Both the position numbers and the translations under genes were made by a program. The notes below the pieces were generated by a model, which was not told the DNA's origin, ran no database searches, and saw only the letters and a list, made by a program, of their open reading frames with translations. A stretch of 64,000 nt of DNA, taken from NCBI GenBank assembly GCA_964579135.1, contig CAZOFD010000003.1:1-64000 (forward strand), in the 5' to 3' direction. Origin of the DNA: CAG-390 sp964579135. Lineage in GTDB: Bacteria > Bacillota > Clostridia > Oscillospirales > CAG-272. This document shows positions 25,025-33,923 of this stretch, one piece after another (the stretch's first letter is position 1; every line of letters starts with the position of its first letter).

Positions 25025-26067
25025 CGGAGAAAAGACCGTTCGGGAGCTTCGGCGGCGCCGAGGTTTCCGCTTATACCTTGTCGGCGGGCGATCTCGCCGT
25101 GACCGTTTCCGACCTCGGCGCGACGATACTTTCCGTAAAGCTCAAGCTGAAAAGCGGCGAGGTGCGTGACCTTGTGCGCGGATACGACGATATTGACAGC
25201 TATTTGAACGCCGAGGGCTACCTCGGCGCGGTCGTAGGCAGAGTCGGTAACAGGATATGCCGCGGCAAGTTTACTTTGGACGGCAAAGATTATTCGCTTT
25301 TTGTAAACAACGGGGCGAATCATCTGCACGGCGGCAAATGCGGCTTTGATAAAAAGGTGTATTCCCTTGCCGATATAAGCGACGGGGACGAGCCGAGTAT
25401 AACCTTCGTCTCGTCGTCGCCCGATATGGAAGAGGGGTATCCCGGGCAGCTCGACTGGAGCGTAAAGTATACGCTGACGAGCAAGGGCGGACTGCGTATA
25501 GATTATCGCGCCGTCTGCGACGCGCCAACCCCCGTAAATCTTACGAATCACGTTTATTTCAACCTCGACGGTTGCGGCACCGTAGCGGAGCACACGCTCG
25601 TTATGGATGCGGACAGATATCTCCCCACCGACGAGACGATGATCCCGACCGGCGAGATAAAGCCCGTCGACGGGACGGCGTTTGATTACAGAACGGCGAA
25701 GACCCTCGGAGAGGGAATGAACTCCTCCGAACGCGACGTTGAGATCGGCGGCGGACTCGATCACTGTATGGTCTTTACGGACGGGAAACGCGGATTTGTC
25801 GAGAGGGCTCGCGTTACGGGCGGAAAAGGCGACGCGGAACTTACGCTGTTTACGGATCGCCCCTGCGTGCAGCTTTATACGGGTAATTTTCTCGGTGATC
25901 CGAAATTTCCTTTCCGCGGAGGCGAGCCTCAGGTAAAACGCGCGGCGTTTTGCCTTGAAACGCAGATTATGCCCGACGCGGTCAATCACCCGAATTTTAC
26001 GAATTCCGTTTTGCGCCCCGGCGAGGTGCTTGAGACGTCTACGGAATTTCGATTTGCGGCACTGTAA
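25021..26067 (+). CDS. galM: Aldose 1-epimerase (mutarotase)
   Basis: 348 residues from the ATG at 25021, overlapping the galE stop (ATGA). Motifs NNGANHLHGG, NLTNHVYFNLDG (catalytic His), LDHCMVF, LYTGNFL and the catalytic Glu in FCLETQIMPDAVNH are all typical of GalM. It equilibrates alpha and beta anomers of galactose or glucose so the 1-kinase receives the right anomer. Last gene of the sugar-activation unit; a terminator follows at 26116. Confidence 0.92.
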   Translation: MTEKRPFGSFGGAEVSAYTLSAGDLAVTVSDLGATILSVKLKLKSGEVRDLVRGYDDIDSYLNAEGYLGAVVGRVGNRICRGKFTLDGKDYSLFVNNGANHLHGGKCGFDKKVYSLADISDGDEPSITFVSSSPDMEEGYPGQLDWSVKYTLTSKGGLRIDYRAVCDAPTPVNLTNHVYFNLDGCGTVAEHTLVMDADRYLPTDETMIPTGEIKPVDGTAFDYRTAKTLGEGMNSSERDVEIGGGLDHCMVFTDGKRGFVERARVTGGKGDAELTLFTDRPCVQLYTGNFLGDPKFPFRGGEPQVKRAAFCLETQIMPDAVNHPNFTNSVLRPGEVLETSTEFRFAAL

Positions 26068-26115
26068 AACGGCGTATTTTGTCAAAAAGCGCGAAATCCG
26101 TATCGTAAACTTAAA

Positions 26116-26149
26116 AAAACGACGCCCGATTTCAGTCGAACGTCGTTTT
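26116..26149. terminator. Terminator after galM
   Basis: 9-bp stem AAAACGACG (26116-26124) with 26141-26149 and a T run; A run on the other side gives partial symmetry. Confidence 0.8.
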
Positions 26150-26300
26150 TGACTTTAGGATAGCGCAAGGTTCTCTCGGTGCCCGCTTGAGACGGGGCGC
26201 GAGAGGGCGCACGGCGGCATTGTTTTGCCGCAAGATCTGCTGCGAGAGCTTTTACCGTTTTAATACGGTACGGCGACGTGCCCGAAGAAAGGGGAATGTT

Positions 26301-27005
26301 ATGACGATCAACTGCGTATGGGAGCATAACGGGGGCGACACTTTGCTTTATGCCGCGAATTATATCGGTGCGTATACCAGAGGCGAAAGTCTTGATATCG
26401 CAAAGGCGAAGATGCCGCGAGAGATCGCCTCTTGGTGCAGATGGAGCGGTGCGGATATCAATGGCGAGATCGACGTCGCGGTAATCGAAGAAAAGAAATC
26501 CGATCTTGCCGTTTGCGACGCCGATTCCGACGTAATATTTGAAAGCGAAAGAGCGCCGCTGACGCCCGAAGAATACGAAGCTCTGCGAGACCTTGCGCTG
26601 AAGTCGGCAAGCGACTTTTCGGCGCTGTACGGATCCGTCTCCGACAAAAACGCAGCCGCAGTGCCGCAACGCAAGACATTTTACGGGCAAGTGCCCCGCA
26701 CGGCAAACGAGATTTACGAGCATACGAAGAACGTAAATGCGTATTATTTCGGAGAGATCGGAGTGGAATGCGATAACGGCGGCAACGTCTTCGAGTGTCG
26801 CAAACGCGGCTTCGAAGCGCTTGAGAGGCAAGCGGACTTTCTTCAAAACGCGGTGACCTACGGAAGTTTCGGCGAGTATTGGTCGCTGCGCAAAGTACTG
26901 CGCCGTTTTGTTTGGCACGACAGAATACACGCAAAGGCAATGTGGCGAACTGCGGTAAAACTCTTCTCGGCGGAGAGCGTTGCCGATCCGTTTTGCTTTT
27001 TATAG
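26301..27005 (+). CDS. DinB-like protein of unknown function
   Basis: 234 residues from the ATG at 26301 (AAAGGGG upstream). The N-terminal ~95 residues include a small domain with TINCVWEHNGGDTLLYA and repeated acid residues. The C-terminal half (EIYEHTKNVNAYYFGEIGVE ... FVWHDRIHAKAMWRTAVKLF) resembles the four-helix DinB/YfiT superfamily, whose His ligands bind a divalent metal; His residues of this pattern are present in WHDRIH. No specific reaction can be assigned. It lies 9 bp upstream of the nitrilase-family gene and is probably co-transcribed. Confidence 0.55.
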   Translation: MTINCVWEHNGGDTLLYAANYIGAYTRGESLDIAKAKMPREIASWCRWSGADINGEIDVAVIEEKKSDLAVCDADSDVIFESERAPLTPEEYEALRDLALKSASDFSALYGSVSDKNAAAVPQRKTFYGQVPRTANEIYEHTKNVNAYYFGEIGVECDNGGNVFECRKRGFEALERQADFLQNAVTYGSFGEYWSLRKVLRRFVWHDRIHAKAMWRTAVKLFSAESVADPFCFL

Positions 27006-27014
27006 GGGGAGAAT

Positions 27015-27728
27015 ATGAAGATCGCACTTGCTTCGGCACGTATAGTTGACGGGGACATTGATTATAATCTGTCGCAGGCGGAACGTTATATGGAAAGGGC
27101 AAAAGCGGAGGGAGCGGATCTTGTTTGCTTCGGCGAAGCCTTTTTGCAAGGGTTTAACGCTCTTTCGTGGCATTACGAAAAAGACAGGGAGATCGCGGTA
27201 TCCGCTTCCTCGTCGGAGTTCGGGCGGATAAAAGCGTTGACGCAAAAGCTCGGCATCGACGTTTTGCTCGGATATAACGAGCTGGCGGGTGAGTCCGTTT
27301 ATTCTTCTTGCGCTTTGGTCGCGGGCGGGGAGATCGTTCATAACTACCGCCGTATTTCGCGGGGGTGGAAAGAATATTCTCGCACGGACGCGCATTACAG
27401 AGAGGGTGAACTTGTCGAAGTATTCGACTATAAGGGCAAGAAATGCGCGATCGCCCTTTGCGGCGATCTGTGGGACAGCCCCGAACGATTTGCTCTCGGC
27501 GAAGATATCCTGTTTTGGCTCGTCTACGTTTGCTGGACGAAAGAGGAGTGGGAGAACGGCGGCAAGGACGAATATGCACGGCAAGCGCAACTTTGCTGCC
27601 CGAATACGCTGTACGTCAACTCCGTCGGCGACGACGGCGCTTTCGGCGGCGCGGCTCACTTTTGCGGTGGCGCGATCAGTCAAGAATTTCCGATCTTCAA
27701 CGAGGGATTGCTTTTCACCGAGGTTTGA
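27015..27728 (+). CDS. Carbon-nitrogen hydrolase (nitrilase) family protein
   Basis: 237 residues, starting 9 bp after the previous gene with GGGGGAGA upstream. Nitrilase-superfamily Glu41 (CFGEAFLQGF) and nucleophile Cys149 (IALCGDLWDS) are clear. The expected lysine motif reads NYRRISRGWKEY, with Arg113 where Lys is usual; Lys119 six residues on may take the role, as in some divergent branches. At 237 residues it is on the short side for the family. It probably hydrolyses a small amide. Substrate unknown. Confidence 0.75.
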   Translation: MKIALASARIVDGDIDYNLSQAERYMERAKAEGADLVCFGEAFLQGFNALSWHYEKDREIAVSASSSEFGRIKALTQKLGIDVLLGYNELAGESVYSSCALVAGGEIVHNYRRISRGWKEYSRTDAHYREGELVEVFDYKGKKCAIALCGDLWDSPERFALGEDILFWLVYVCWTKEEWENGGKDEYARQAQLCCPNTLYVNSVGDDGAFGGAAHFCGGAISQEFPIFNEGLLFTEV

Positions 27729-28110
27729 GTGTGGCAATACAAACCGAATTTATCGAAAAACGAATTATTGCCGCAGCGTCGGTTCGAATCGCGCGCGCGG
27801 CTTTTTATTTCGGCTATGTGTGCTCGAGCGAAGCGAAAAACGGCAAAGGCGATGCAAAGCACCGAATACATCTTTTGCCTGTCGCGACGAAGTCGCAAAG
27901 TCCGCGCGGTATAAAGGGTAATGGCGCACCTTAAAAAGCCGCCGATCCGCTGCCGTAAGCGCAAATATCAAAGCGGGCAGACACAAGTCATACCCGCTTT
28001 GCAATATTCGATTTTGTTTTCGCGATTGCCGCGCCTTTCGGGGCGCGGCAATCAACGTATTTTATCGGGGCGCGGCAATCGCCGGCGCCTCTCGGGGCGG
28101 CTCGGTGCGC
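27729..28110. repeat. Intergenic region, 382 bp, with repeated GC-rich palindromic units
   Basis: Lies between the nitrilase gene and the convergent end of argF. It contains a hairpin AAAGCGGG/CCCGCTTT (27970-27977 with 27993-28000), then a perfect 12-bp stem GATTGCCGCGCC (28024-28035 with 28042-28053). The element TCGGGGCGCGGCAATC appears at 28038-28053 and again at about 28065-28080, with a partial third copy (CTCGGGGCGGCTCGG) near 28090. One of the hairpins presumably ends argF transcription. A GTG frame at 27731-27934 has no homology I recognise. Confidence 0.55.
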
Positions 28111-29109
28111 TCAAATATCCGCAAGGGTCGCCGCCATAACGGCTTTTATGGTGTGGAGGCGGTTTTCGGCTTCGTCGAATACGACGCTCTGCGGTCCCTC
28201 GATGACTTCGTGCGTGACTTCCATACAGTTAATGCCGAATTTTCGGTATATCTCGCGCCCGACCGCCGTTTCAAGGTCGTGAAAGGCGGGCAGGCAATGC
28301 ATAAATACGCAGTTTTGCCCCGCGAGGCTCATAAGTTCGGCACTTACGCGGTAGGGTGTGAGGTCGGCTATTCGCTCACTCCAAGCTTCTTCGGGCTCGC
28401 CCATCGACACCCAAACGTCGGTGTATATAACGTCGGCGTTTTTTACGGCTTCTTCGGGCGAGGACACAAGCTCTATTTCGGCGCCCGTTTCCTTGGCGAT
28501 ATCGCGGCACTCGGCGACGAGAGTCGCGTTCGGAAAATATTTTTCGGGTGCGCAGGCGACGAATTTCATCCCCGCTTTCGCGCATCCGACCATCAGCGAG
28601 TTGCCCATATTATATCGCGCGTCGCCGAGGTACACGAGCTTTTTGCCGCGTATGCAACCGAAGTGCTCTTTTACGGTCAAAAGATCAGCGAGTATCTGAG
28701 TCGGGTGGAATTCGTTTGTCAGTCCGTTCCAAACGGGAACCCCGGCATATGCCGCAAGTTCTTCGACACGCGCTTGTTCAAATCCGCGGTACTCGATGCC
28801 GTCGAACATTCGTCCGAGCACGCGAGCGGTGTCGGCAATACTCTCTTTTTTGCCGATCTGCGAGCCTTGCGGGTCGAGATATACGGGGTGCATTCCGAGG
28901 TCGTGCGCGGCGACCTCGAATGCGCAACGCGTTCTTGTGCTGGTCTTTTCGAATATAAGCGCAATGCTTTTGCCCTCACACAGTTTATGCGGGATGCCCG
29001 CCTTTTTTTGTGCTTTCAGCTCGGAAGCAAGGTCTATAAGACCGTTTATTTGTTCCGGGGAAAGGTCGAGGAGCTTGAGAAAATTTTTGCCTTTAAGATC
29101 GAGTGCCAT
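28111..29109 (-). CDS. argF: Ornithine carbamoyltransferase
   Basis: 332 residues from the ATG at 29109, the usual length. Carbamoyl-phosphate site EKTSTRTR (S57-T58-R59-T60), HPTQILADL and the ornithine-site HCLPAFHD are all intact. It makes citrulline from ornithine and carbamoyl phosphate in arginine biosynthesis; a catabolic role is less likely given the biosynthetic neighbours. Last gene of argCJBDF, about 60 bp after argD. Confidence 0.95.
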   Translation of the reverse strand: MALDLKGKNFLKLLDLSPEQINGLIDLASELKAQKKAGIPHKLCEGKSIALIFEKTSTRTRCAFEVAAHDLGMHPVYLDPQGSQIGKKESIADTARVLGRMFDGIEYRGFEQARVEELAAYAGVPVWNGLTNEFHPTQILADLLTVKEHFGCIRGKKLVYLGDARYNMGNSLMVGCAKAGMKFVACAPEKYFPNATLVAECRDIAKETGAEIELVSSPEEAVKNADVIYTDVWVSMGEPEEAWSERIADLTPYRVSAELMSLAGQNCVFMHCLPAFHDLETAVGREIYRKFGINCMEVTHEVIEGPQSVVFDEAENRLHTIKAVMAATLADI

Positions 29110-29168
29110 TTTTTCGTCTTTCGCGTGGCGAAAGTTTCCTTTCGTGATTTTCTGCGGTCGGTGCGCGG

Positions 29169-30332
29169 TCAGTCCGCGCAAACCGAGATAACGGTGTTTA
29201 TCGCCTCTTCAAGCAGATCTTGCGGGATATTCAGCGCGGGGAGCAGGCGCAGTTTATCCTTTGCGGTAAGGCACAGCACGCCTCGCTCGATACATTGCGA
29301 TACTACGTCGGCAACGTTTTTCTCGGTTTTGATGCCGATCATAAGCCCCATTCCGGTTACGGACGTAATGCCGCGTGCGCCGCGTAAAGCGGCGAATACC
29401 GAGTCGCTCTTTTTTTGCACGTCGGCGAGAAACTGCGGCGTTAACCTGTTTATTACGGACAGCGCGCCCGCGCAAACCGCGGGATTGCCGCCGAAAGTGG
29501 AGCCGTGGTCGCCGCGACCGAGAATATTTTCGGCTTTTTCCCCGATAAGGCACGCGCCTATCGGCAGACCGCCGCCGAGACCTTTCGCGGTAGTAACGAT
29601 ATCCGGGCAAATGCCGAAATTCATATACGAATACAGCTTTCCGCACCGTCCGTTGCCCGTTTGGACTTCGTCGACTATCAAAAGTACGTCTTTTTCCGCG
29701 GCAACGGAAGCGACTTCTTTGAGGTATTCGCTGTCAAGGGGTATCACGCCGCCCTCGCCTTGCACACATTCGACGATTATCGCGGCTGTTTTATACTTTT
29801 CCGTTGCGGCGCGCAATTCGTCGGCGTCGCCTGCGCTTACGTGCACAAATCCGCTTGTCAGCGGACGGAAGAGTTTATGAAACGTTTCTTGCCCCGTTGC
29901 GGCGAGCGTTGTCAGAGTTCGCCCGTGAAAACTTTGCCTCAGGGTGATAATATTGTAGTATTCTTCGCCTTTTTTCTCGGCGGCGTATTTGCGCGCCGCC
30001 TTTATCGCACATTCGTTGGCTTCTGCGCCGGAATTTGCGAAAAAGACTTTTTTCATACCGGTGAGCAGACAAAGCTTTTCCGCAAGATCGGCGCACGGCG
30101 CGGTGTAATACAGGTTTGAGGTGTGTTGCAGCAGATTCAGTTGCCCGCTTACGGCGCTCACCCATTCGTCGTCGCAATATCCGAAAGAGTTTACTCCTAT
30201 GCCGCTTGTCAAATCGATATATTTTTTTCCGTCGGAGCCGAACGCCAAAGAGCCCTTGCCGCCGACTATCTCGACGGGGAACCTTCCGTACGTTGCGGCA
30301 ACGTATTTGCCGTCTTTTTCAAAAGTGTTCAT
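29169..30332 (-). CDS. argD: Acetylornithine aminotransferase
   Basis: 387 residues from the ATG at 30332, matching the usual ArgD length; a longer upstream frame lacks similarity. Class III PLP aminotransferase with FFANSGAEANECAIKAARKY, VDEVQTGNGRCG and the PLP lysine K250 in TTAKGLGGGLPIGA. It transfers the amino group of glutamate to N-acetylglutamate 5-semialdehyde. Fourth gene of the arg operon, about 70 bp after argB. Confidence 0.95.
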   Translation of the reverse strand: MNTFEKDGKYVAATYGRFPVEIVGGKGSLAFGSDGKKYIDLTSGIGVNSFGYCDDEWVSAVSGQLNLLQHTSNLYYTAPCADLAEKLCLLTGMKKVFFANSGAEANECAIKAARKYAAEKKGEEYYNIITLRQSFHGRTLTTLAATGQETFHKLFRPLTSGFVHVSAGDADELRAATEKYKTAAIIVECVQGEGGVIPLDSEYLKEVASVAAEKDVLLIVDEVQTGNGRCGKLYSYMNFGICPDIVTTAKGLGGGLPIGACLIGEKAENILGRGDHGSTFGGNPAVCAGALSVINRLTPQFLADVQKKSDSVFAALRGARGITSVTGMGLMIGIKTEKNVADVVSQCIERGVLCLTAKDKLRLLPALNIPQDLLEEAINTVISVCAD

Positions 30333-30403
30333 TATTTCGCCTTTCTTTGCCCGAGCTTGAGGGGCATTTTGCGCGGCTCGCGCGTTATCCTCGGCAATGC
30401 CGT

Positions 30404-31264
30404 TTATGCGGTCACCATAGTGCCGGCACCCTCGTCCGTAAGCAGCTCCATTATTATCGAATGGGGAACTCTGCCGTCCATTATAACGACGTTTTTTACC
30501 CCGCGCTCTATCGCTTCGATGCAACATTCGACTTTCGGGATCATCCCGCCCGAGATCACGCCGCTTTTAAACAGGCCGCGCGCTTCCCGTGCGGAGATCT
30601 CGGGGATCAGCGTCGAGGGGTCGTCTTTGTCTTGCAGGATGCCGGCTATATCCGTCATCATAATAAGTCTTTCGGCGCCGAGTGCTCCCGCGATATATGC
30701 CGCGGCAGTGTCTCCGTTGATATTATAGGTGTTGCCCTCGTCGTCGCACCCGAGCGTCGAAACGACGGGGATGTATCCTTTTTCGAGTAGGTCGACTATC
30801 GGCGCGACGTTTATATTCGTTATCTCTCCGACGTAACCGAGTTTTTCGTCCTTCATCTTCGCTTCGATCAGCTTGCCGTCCATACCGGAGATGCCCATCG
30901 CTTTGCCGCCGTTCTTTTCCAAAAGGTTGACAAGGGTCTTGTTTACTTTACCCGCGAGCACCATTTGCACGACGTCGACTGTCTCTTTGTCGGTTACGCG
31001 CAATCCGTCGACAAAAACGTTCTTTTTGCCGAGTTTTGTCATCATTTCGCTTATTTCGGGCCCGCCGCCGTGTACCAACACCATTTTTACGCCGATCAGC
31101 CAAAGGAGCACCATATCCTCCATTACCTGGAGCTTAAGGTCTTCGTTTATCATAGCGTTGCCGCCGTATTTGACAACGACGGTCATACCATTGTAGCGTT
31201 TGATATGCGGCAATGCGCGGGAAAGCACCTCCGCGCGCTCGAAGTTTGAAAAAGTTCCGTTCAT
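30404..31264 (-). CDS. argB: Acetylglutamate kinase
   Basis: 286 residues. Amino-acid-kinase fold with VVKYGGNAM near the N-terminus, VLVHGGGPEIS for substrate and NINGDTAAAYIAGALGAERL, plus GGMIPKVECCIEAI near the end. It phosphorylates N-acetylglutamate and is commonly the arginine feedback point. The start overlaps the argJ stop (TGATG), so the two are translationally coupled. Confidence 0.95.
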   Translation of the reverse strand: MNGTFSNFERAEVLSRALPHIKRYNGMTVVVKYGGNAMINEDLKLQVMEDMVLLWLIGVKMVLVHGGGPEISEMMTKLGKKNVFVDGLRVTDKETVDVVQMVLAGKVNKTLVNLLEKNGGKAMGISGMDGKLIEAKMKDEKLGYVGEITNINVAPIVDLLEKGYIPVVSTLGCDDEGNTYNINGDTAAAYIAGALGAERLIMMTDIAGILQDKDDPSTLIPEISAREARGLFKSGVISGGMIPKVECCIEAIERGVKNVVIMDGRVPHSIIMELLTDEGAGTMVTA

Positions 31265-32478
31265 CAGGTCCTGTAATCTCCGTTTATTTTTACGTAATCG
31301 TAAGTAAGGTCACAGCCCCAAGCGGTGGCGCACCCGTCGCCGTCGCCGAGGGATATGCGTATCTCAATCTCTTTTTGCAAAAGGATCTTTTTTGCCTTTT
31401 CTTCGGAAAACGCGACGCCCGCGCCGCCGCGGCAGACCTCGATTTCTCCCTCGCAAGAGGCGAAAGCTACGTTCGTCTTTTCGATATCGACTTGTGCGCC
31501 CGAATAACCGATGGCGCAAAGTACGCGCCCCCAGTTTGCGTCCGCGCCGAACATCGCGGCTTTTAAAAGGCTCGAGCAGATAACGCTTTTGGCAACGGTT
31601 TTTGCGGTACTTTTGTCGTATGCGCCCGTAACGGTACATTCGAGCAGTTTCGTTGCACCTTCGCCGTCGCCTGCGATGGCACGGCAAAGAGCGACGGTCA
31701 CGGTGTTCAGCGCAGTCATAAAGACCGCGAAATCTTCGTTTTCCGAGTCGATCTCGGCGTTCCCCGCAAGACCGTTCGCAAGTATCGTTACCATATCGTT
31801 TGTGGACGTGTCGCCGTCGACGCTCGTCATGTTAAACGTGTTTTGTACGTCGGTCGAGAGCGCTTTTTGCAGCATTTCGGAGCTTATCGCCGCATCCGTT
31901 GTCAAAAATACGAGCATAGTTGCCATATTGGGGTGTATCATTCCGCTTCCTTTGGCTATCCCTCCGAGGCGACAAGTCTTGCCGTCGACGGTAAATTCGA
32001 CGGCGATCTCTTTTTTTACGGTGTCGGTAGTCATAATGCCCTCGGCAGCCGCGCCCGATCCGCCGTAGGAGAGTCCCGCGGCAAGGTCGTGCATACCTGC
32101 GGCTATCGGCGCGACGTCGAGCACTTGCCCGATAACGCCCGTGGAGGCAACGATTACGTCGCCGGCGTCTATACCGAGTTCGTTTGCCGCGAGCTTGCAC
32201 ATTCGGTCGGCTATCTCAACGCCGTTTGCGTTGCAGGTGTTGGCGTTGCCGCTGTTGCAAACGACGGCTTGCGCGCGTCCGTCGGCAAGGTGACTTTTCG
32301 TAACGGCGATAGGAGCGCCTTTTACAAGATTTAGAGTGTATACCGCGGCGGCGTTCGCAACGCAGTCGCTGTATATGAGCGCAAGGTCGCGCTTTGAGCG
32401 GTTTTTGCGGATGCCGCAATGTATTCCGTTCGCTTTAAAGCCCTGTGCGGCGCAAACGCCGCCTTCTATCGTTTTCAT
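31264..32478 (-). CDS. argJ: Glutamate N-acetyltransferase / ornithine acetyltransferase
   Basis: 404 residues from the ATG at 32478 (an alternative ATG lies 6 codons upstream). The autoprocessing site KGSGMIHPNMAT is present, with Thr187 as the nucleophile that becomes the new N-terminus of the beta chain after self-cleavage. It recycles the acetyl group from acetylornithine to glutamate, and may also make acetylglutamate de novo. Second gene of argCJBDF, which fits a cyclic acetyl pathway. Confidence 0.95.
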   Translation of the reverse strand: MKTIEGGVCAAQGFKANGIHCGIRKNRSKRDLALIYSDCVANAAAVYTLNLVKGAPIAVTKSHLADGRAQAVVCNSGNANTCNANGVEIADRMCKLAANELGIDAGDVIVASTGVIGQVLDVAPIAAGMHDLAAGLSYGGSGAAAEGIMTTDTVKKEIAVEFTVDGKTCRLGGIAKGSGMIHPNMATMLVFLTTDAAISSEMLQKALSTDVQNTFNMTSVDGDTSTNDMVTILANGLAGNAEIDSENEDFAVFMTALNTVTVALCRAIAGDGEGATKLLECTVTGAYDKSTAKTVAKSVICSSLLKAAMFGADANWGRVLCAIGYSGAQVDIEKTNVAFASCEGEIEVCRGGAGVAFSEEKAKKILLQKEIEIRISLGDGDGCATAWGCDLTYDYVKINGDYRT

Positions 32479-32520
32479 ATCGGTTCTCCGTTTCAATTTT
32501 ATCGCTTGGAAGTTTTTGCC

Positions 32521-33438
32521 TCAGAGCACGAGCGACGTTGTCTCGTCAATGCCGAGAACGACGTTCATATTCTGTACGGCGGCGCCGGAGGCACCCTTGC
32601 CGAGATTGTCGAACGTTGCCGTCAGCAGCAGTCGCTCGTCGTTACCGCTGACGGATATGCACATTCCGTCGTTGCCCGACATACTTGCGGCAAAGAGCGC
32701 GGCGTCTGCCGTATCGACAAAGCGTACGATGCCTTTTTTATAGTATTCGCGGTATATATCTCCGATTTCGCGTGCGTGGCAGGTTATATCGGCGGCAAAC
32801 AGCGGGACGTTTACCTGCATTCCGCTGTAATACGGCGCTACCGTGGGTACGAATATCGGCGCGACCTCGAGCTTTGCGTATTTGACCATTTCCGGCAGGT
32901 GTTTATGCGTTTGACCGAGCGAGTATATCTTCGGCGAGTTAAGGCTTGTCGGGCGATCTTCGCTTTCGTATTCCGCGATCATTTTTTTGCCGCCGCCCGA
33001 ATAGCCCGTAAGCGAAAAGCAAGAAAGACGGGCGTCCGCGCCGAGCACTCCCGCCTCTCTCAGCGGAGCGACGAGGGCAACGAAACCGCTTGCGTGGCAC
33101 CCGGGGTTGGCTATCCTGCGCGAGGCGGCGATCTTTTCCCTCATTCCTCGGAGCTCGGGAAATCCGTAAACAAAATCGCCGTTTGTTCTGTGGGCGGTAG
33201 ACGTGTCTATGATAACGGTGTTTACCGAGGTGCAAAGCGCGACCGCTTCGATCGCCGCCGCATCCGGCAGGCAAAGAAAAGCGACGTCGGCGGAGCTTAT
33301 AGCTTCGGCTCTTGCTTCGATATTCTTTCTTTTTTCCTCGGACAGCACTTTAAGGCTGACGTCTTTGCGTGCGGAGAGCCGCTCGAAGATCCGTAGCCCC
33401 GTTGTGCCGGCACTTCCGTCGACGAAAACTTTTTTCAT
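32521..33438 (-). CDS. argC: N-acetyl-gamma-glutamyl-phosphate reductase (short, type 2)
   Basis: 305 residues, the shorter ArgC type. NADP-binding start VFVDGSAGTTGLRIFERL and catalytic Cys114 in NPGCHASG are present, with a later TGYSGGGKKMI motif. Reduces acetylglutamyl phosphate to the semialdehyde. First gene of the operon, preceded by a consensus promoter and ARG-box-like operators. Confidence 0.94.
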   Translation of the reverse strand: MKKVFVDGSAGTTGLRIFERLSARKDVSLKVLSEEKRKNIEARAEAISSADVAFLCLPDAAAIEAVALCTSVNTVIIDTSTAHRTNGDFVYGFPELRGMREKIAASRRIANPGCHASGFVALVAPLREAGVLGADARLSCFSLTGYSGGGKKMIAEYESEDRPTSLNSPKIYSLGQTHKHLPEMVKYAKLEVAPIFVPTVAPYYSGMQVNVPLFAADITCHAREIGDIYREYYKKGIVRFVDTADAALFAASMSGNDGMCISVSGNDERLLLTATFDNLGKGASGAAVQNMNVVLGIDETTSLVL

Positions 33439-33455
33439 TGCTCAAGATCGCTCCG

Positions 33456-33595
33456 TTGAATATTTATACGCCAATGATGGCGATACAAAACGTATTATAC
33501 AGTCGTTATGCGCATTTGTCAATAGAAAAGTTGCATATTTTTGCGAAAATGGCGAAAATAATGATAATACGGCGGCTTGCGTGAATAAATATGCA
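33456..33595 (-). promoter_or_regulatory. arg promoter with two ArgR-type boxes
   Basis: On the minus strand TTGACA (33517-33522), 17-bp spacer, TATAAT (33494-33499). Two sites resemble the ArgR/AhrC box consensus TGNATWWWWATNCA: TGAATAAATATGCA at 33582-33595 (full match) and TGAATATTTATACG at 33456-33469 (near match). They flank the promoter, one upstream and one inside the leader, which would allow repression by a looped ArgR hexamer when arginine is plentiful. The regulator gene is not in this window. Confidence 0.78.
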
Positions 33596-33665
33596 CGATT
33601 TTTCGGTGTCACAGCTTTGAAAAGCGGAATATAATGCGAATGAAAAAATTTAGGAGGTGTGAGCT

Positions 33666-33923
33666 ATGGGTATGGAGATAGACAGAAAGACGCTCGACCG
33701 CTTGCTTTCGCTCAACGACGCGACTTTGCGGGCGGTTATCGAGCGAGCGGCACGCGAAAACGGCATAGATCTGTCCGACTTTAATATAAGCGACGGGGAC
33801 GTTGCCGGTATACGCCGAGCGCTTTCCGAGGCTACGGATGATGATCTGCGCGCCGTTGCCGAAAAGGTAACCGCAGCGCGCGAGGCGGCGCTGCGGAAAA
33901 AGCATCGCTCGGGACGCGAATAA
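33666..33923 (+). CDS. Small helical protein, unknown (three-gene set, first)
   Basis: 85 residues, preceded by a strong AGGAGGTGTGAGCT. Charged and helical: RKTLDRLLSLNDATLRAVIE then an acidic DGDVAGIRRALSEATDDDLR. No family recognised. The stop overlaps the next start (TAATG), and a third gene follows at once, so the three are a tight operon divergent from argC. Confidence 0.65.
   Translation: MGMEIDRKTLDRLLSLNDATLRAVIERAARENGIDLSDFNISDGDVAGIRRALSEATDDDLRAVAEKVTAAREAALRKKHRSGRE

Noticed and set aside
27775..27800. tRNA-like T-loop GGTTCGAATC
   Set aside because: No pairing T stem, acceptor stem or anticodon arm around it.
27443..27934. 163-residue frame overlapping the nitrilase gene end, and its GTG-started tail at 27731-27934
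   Set aside because: Overlaps a good gene, no homology recognised, no ribosome binding site.
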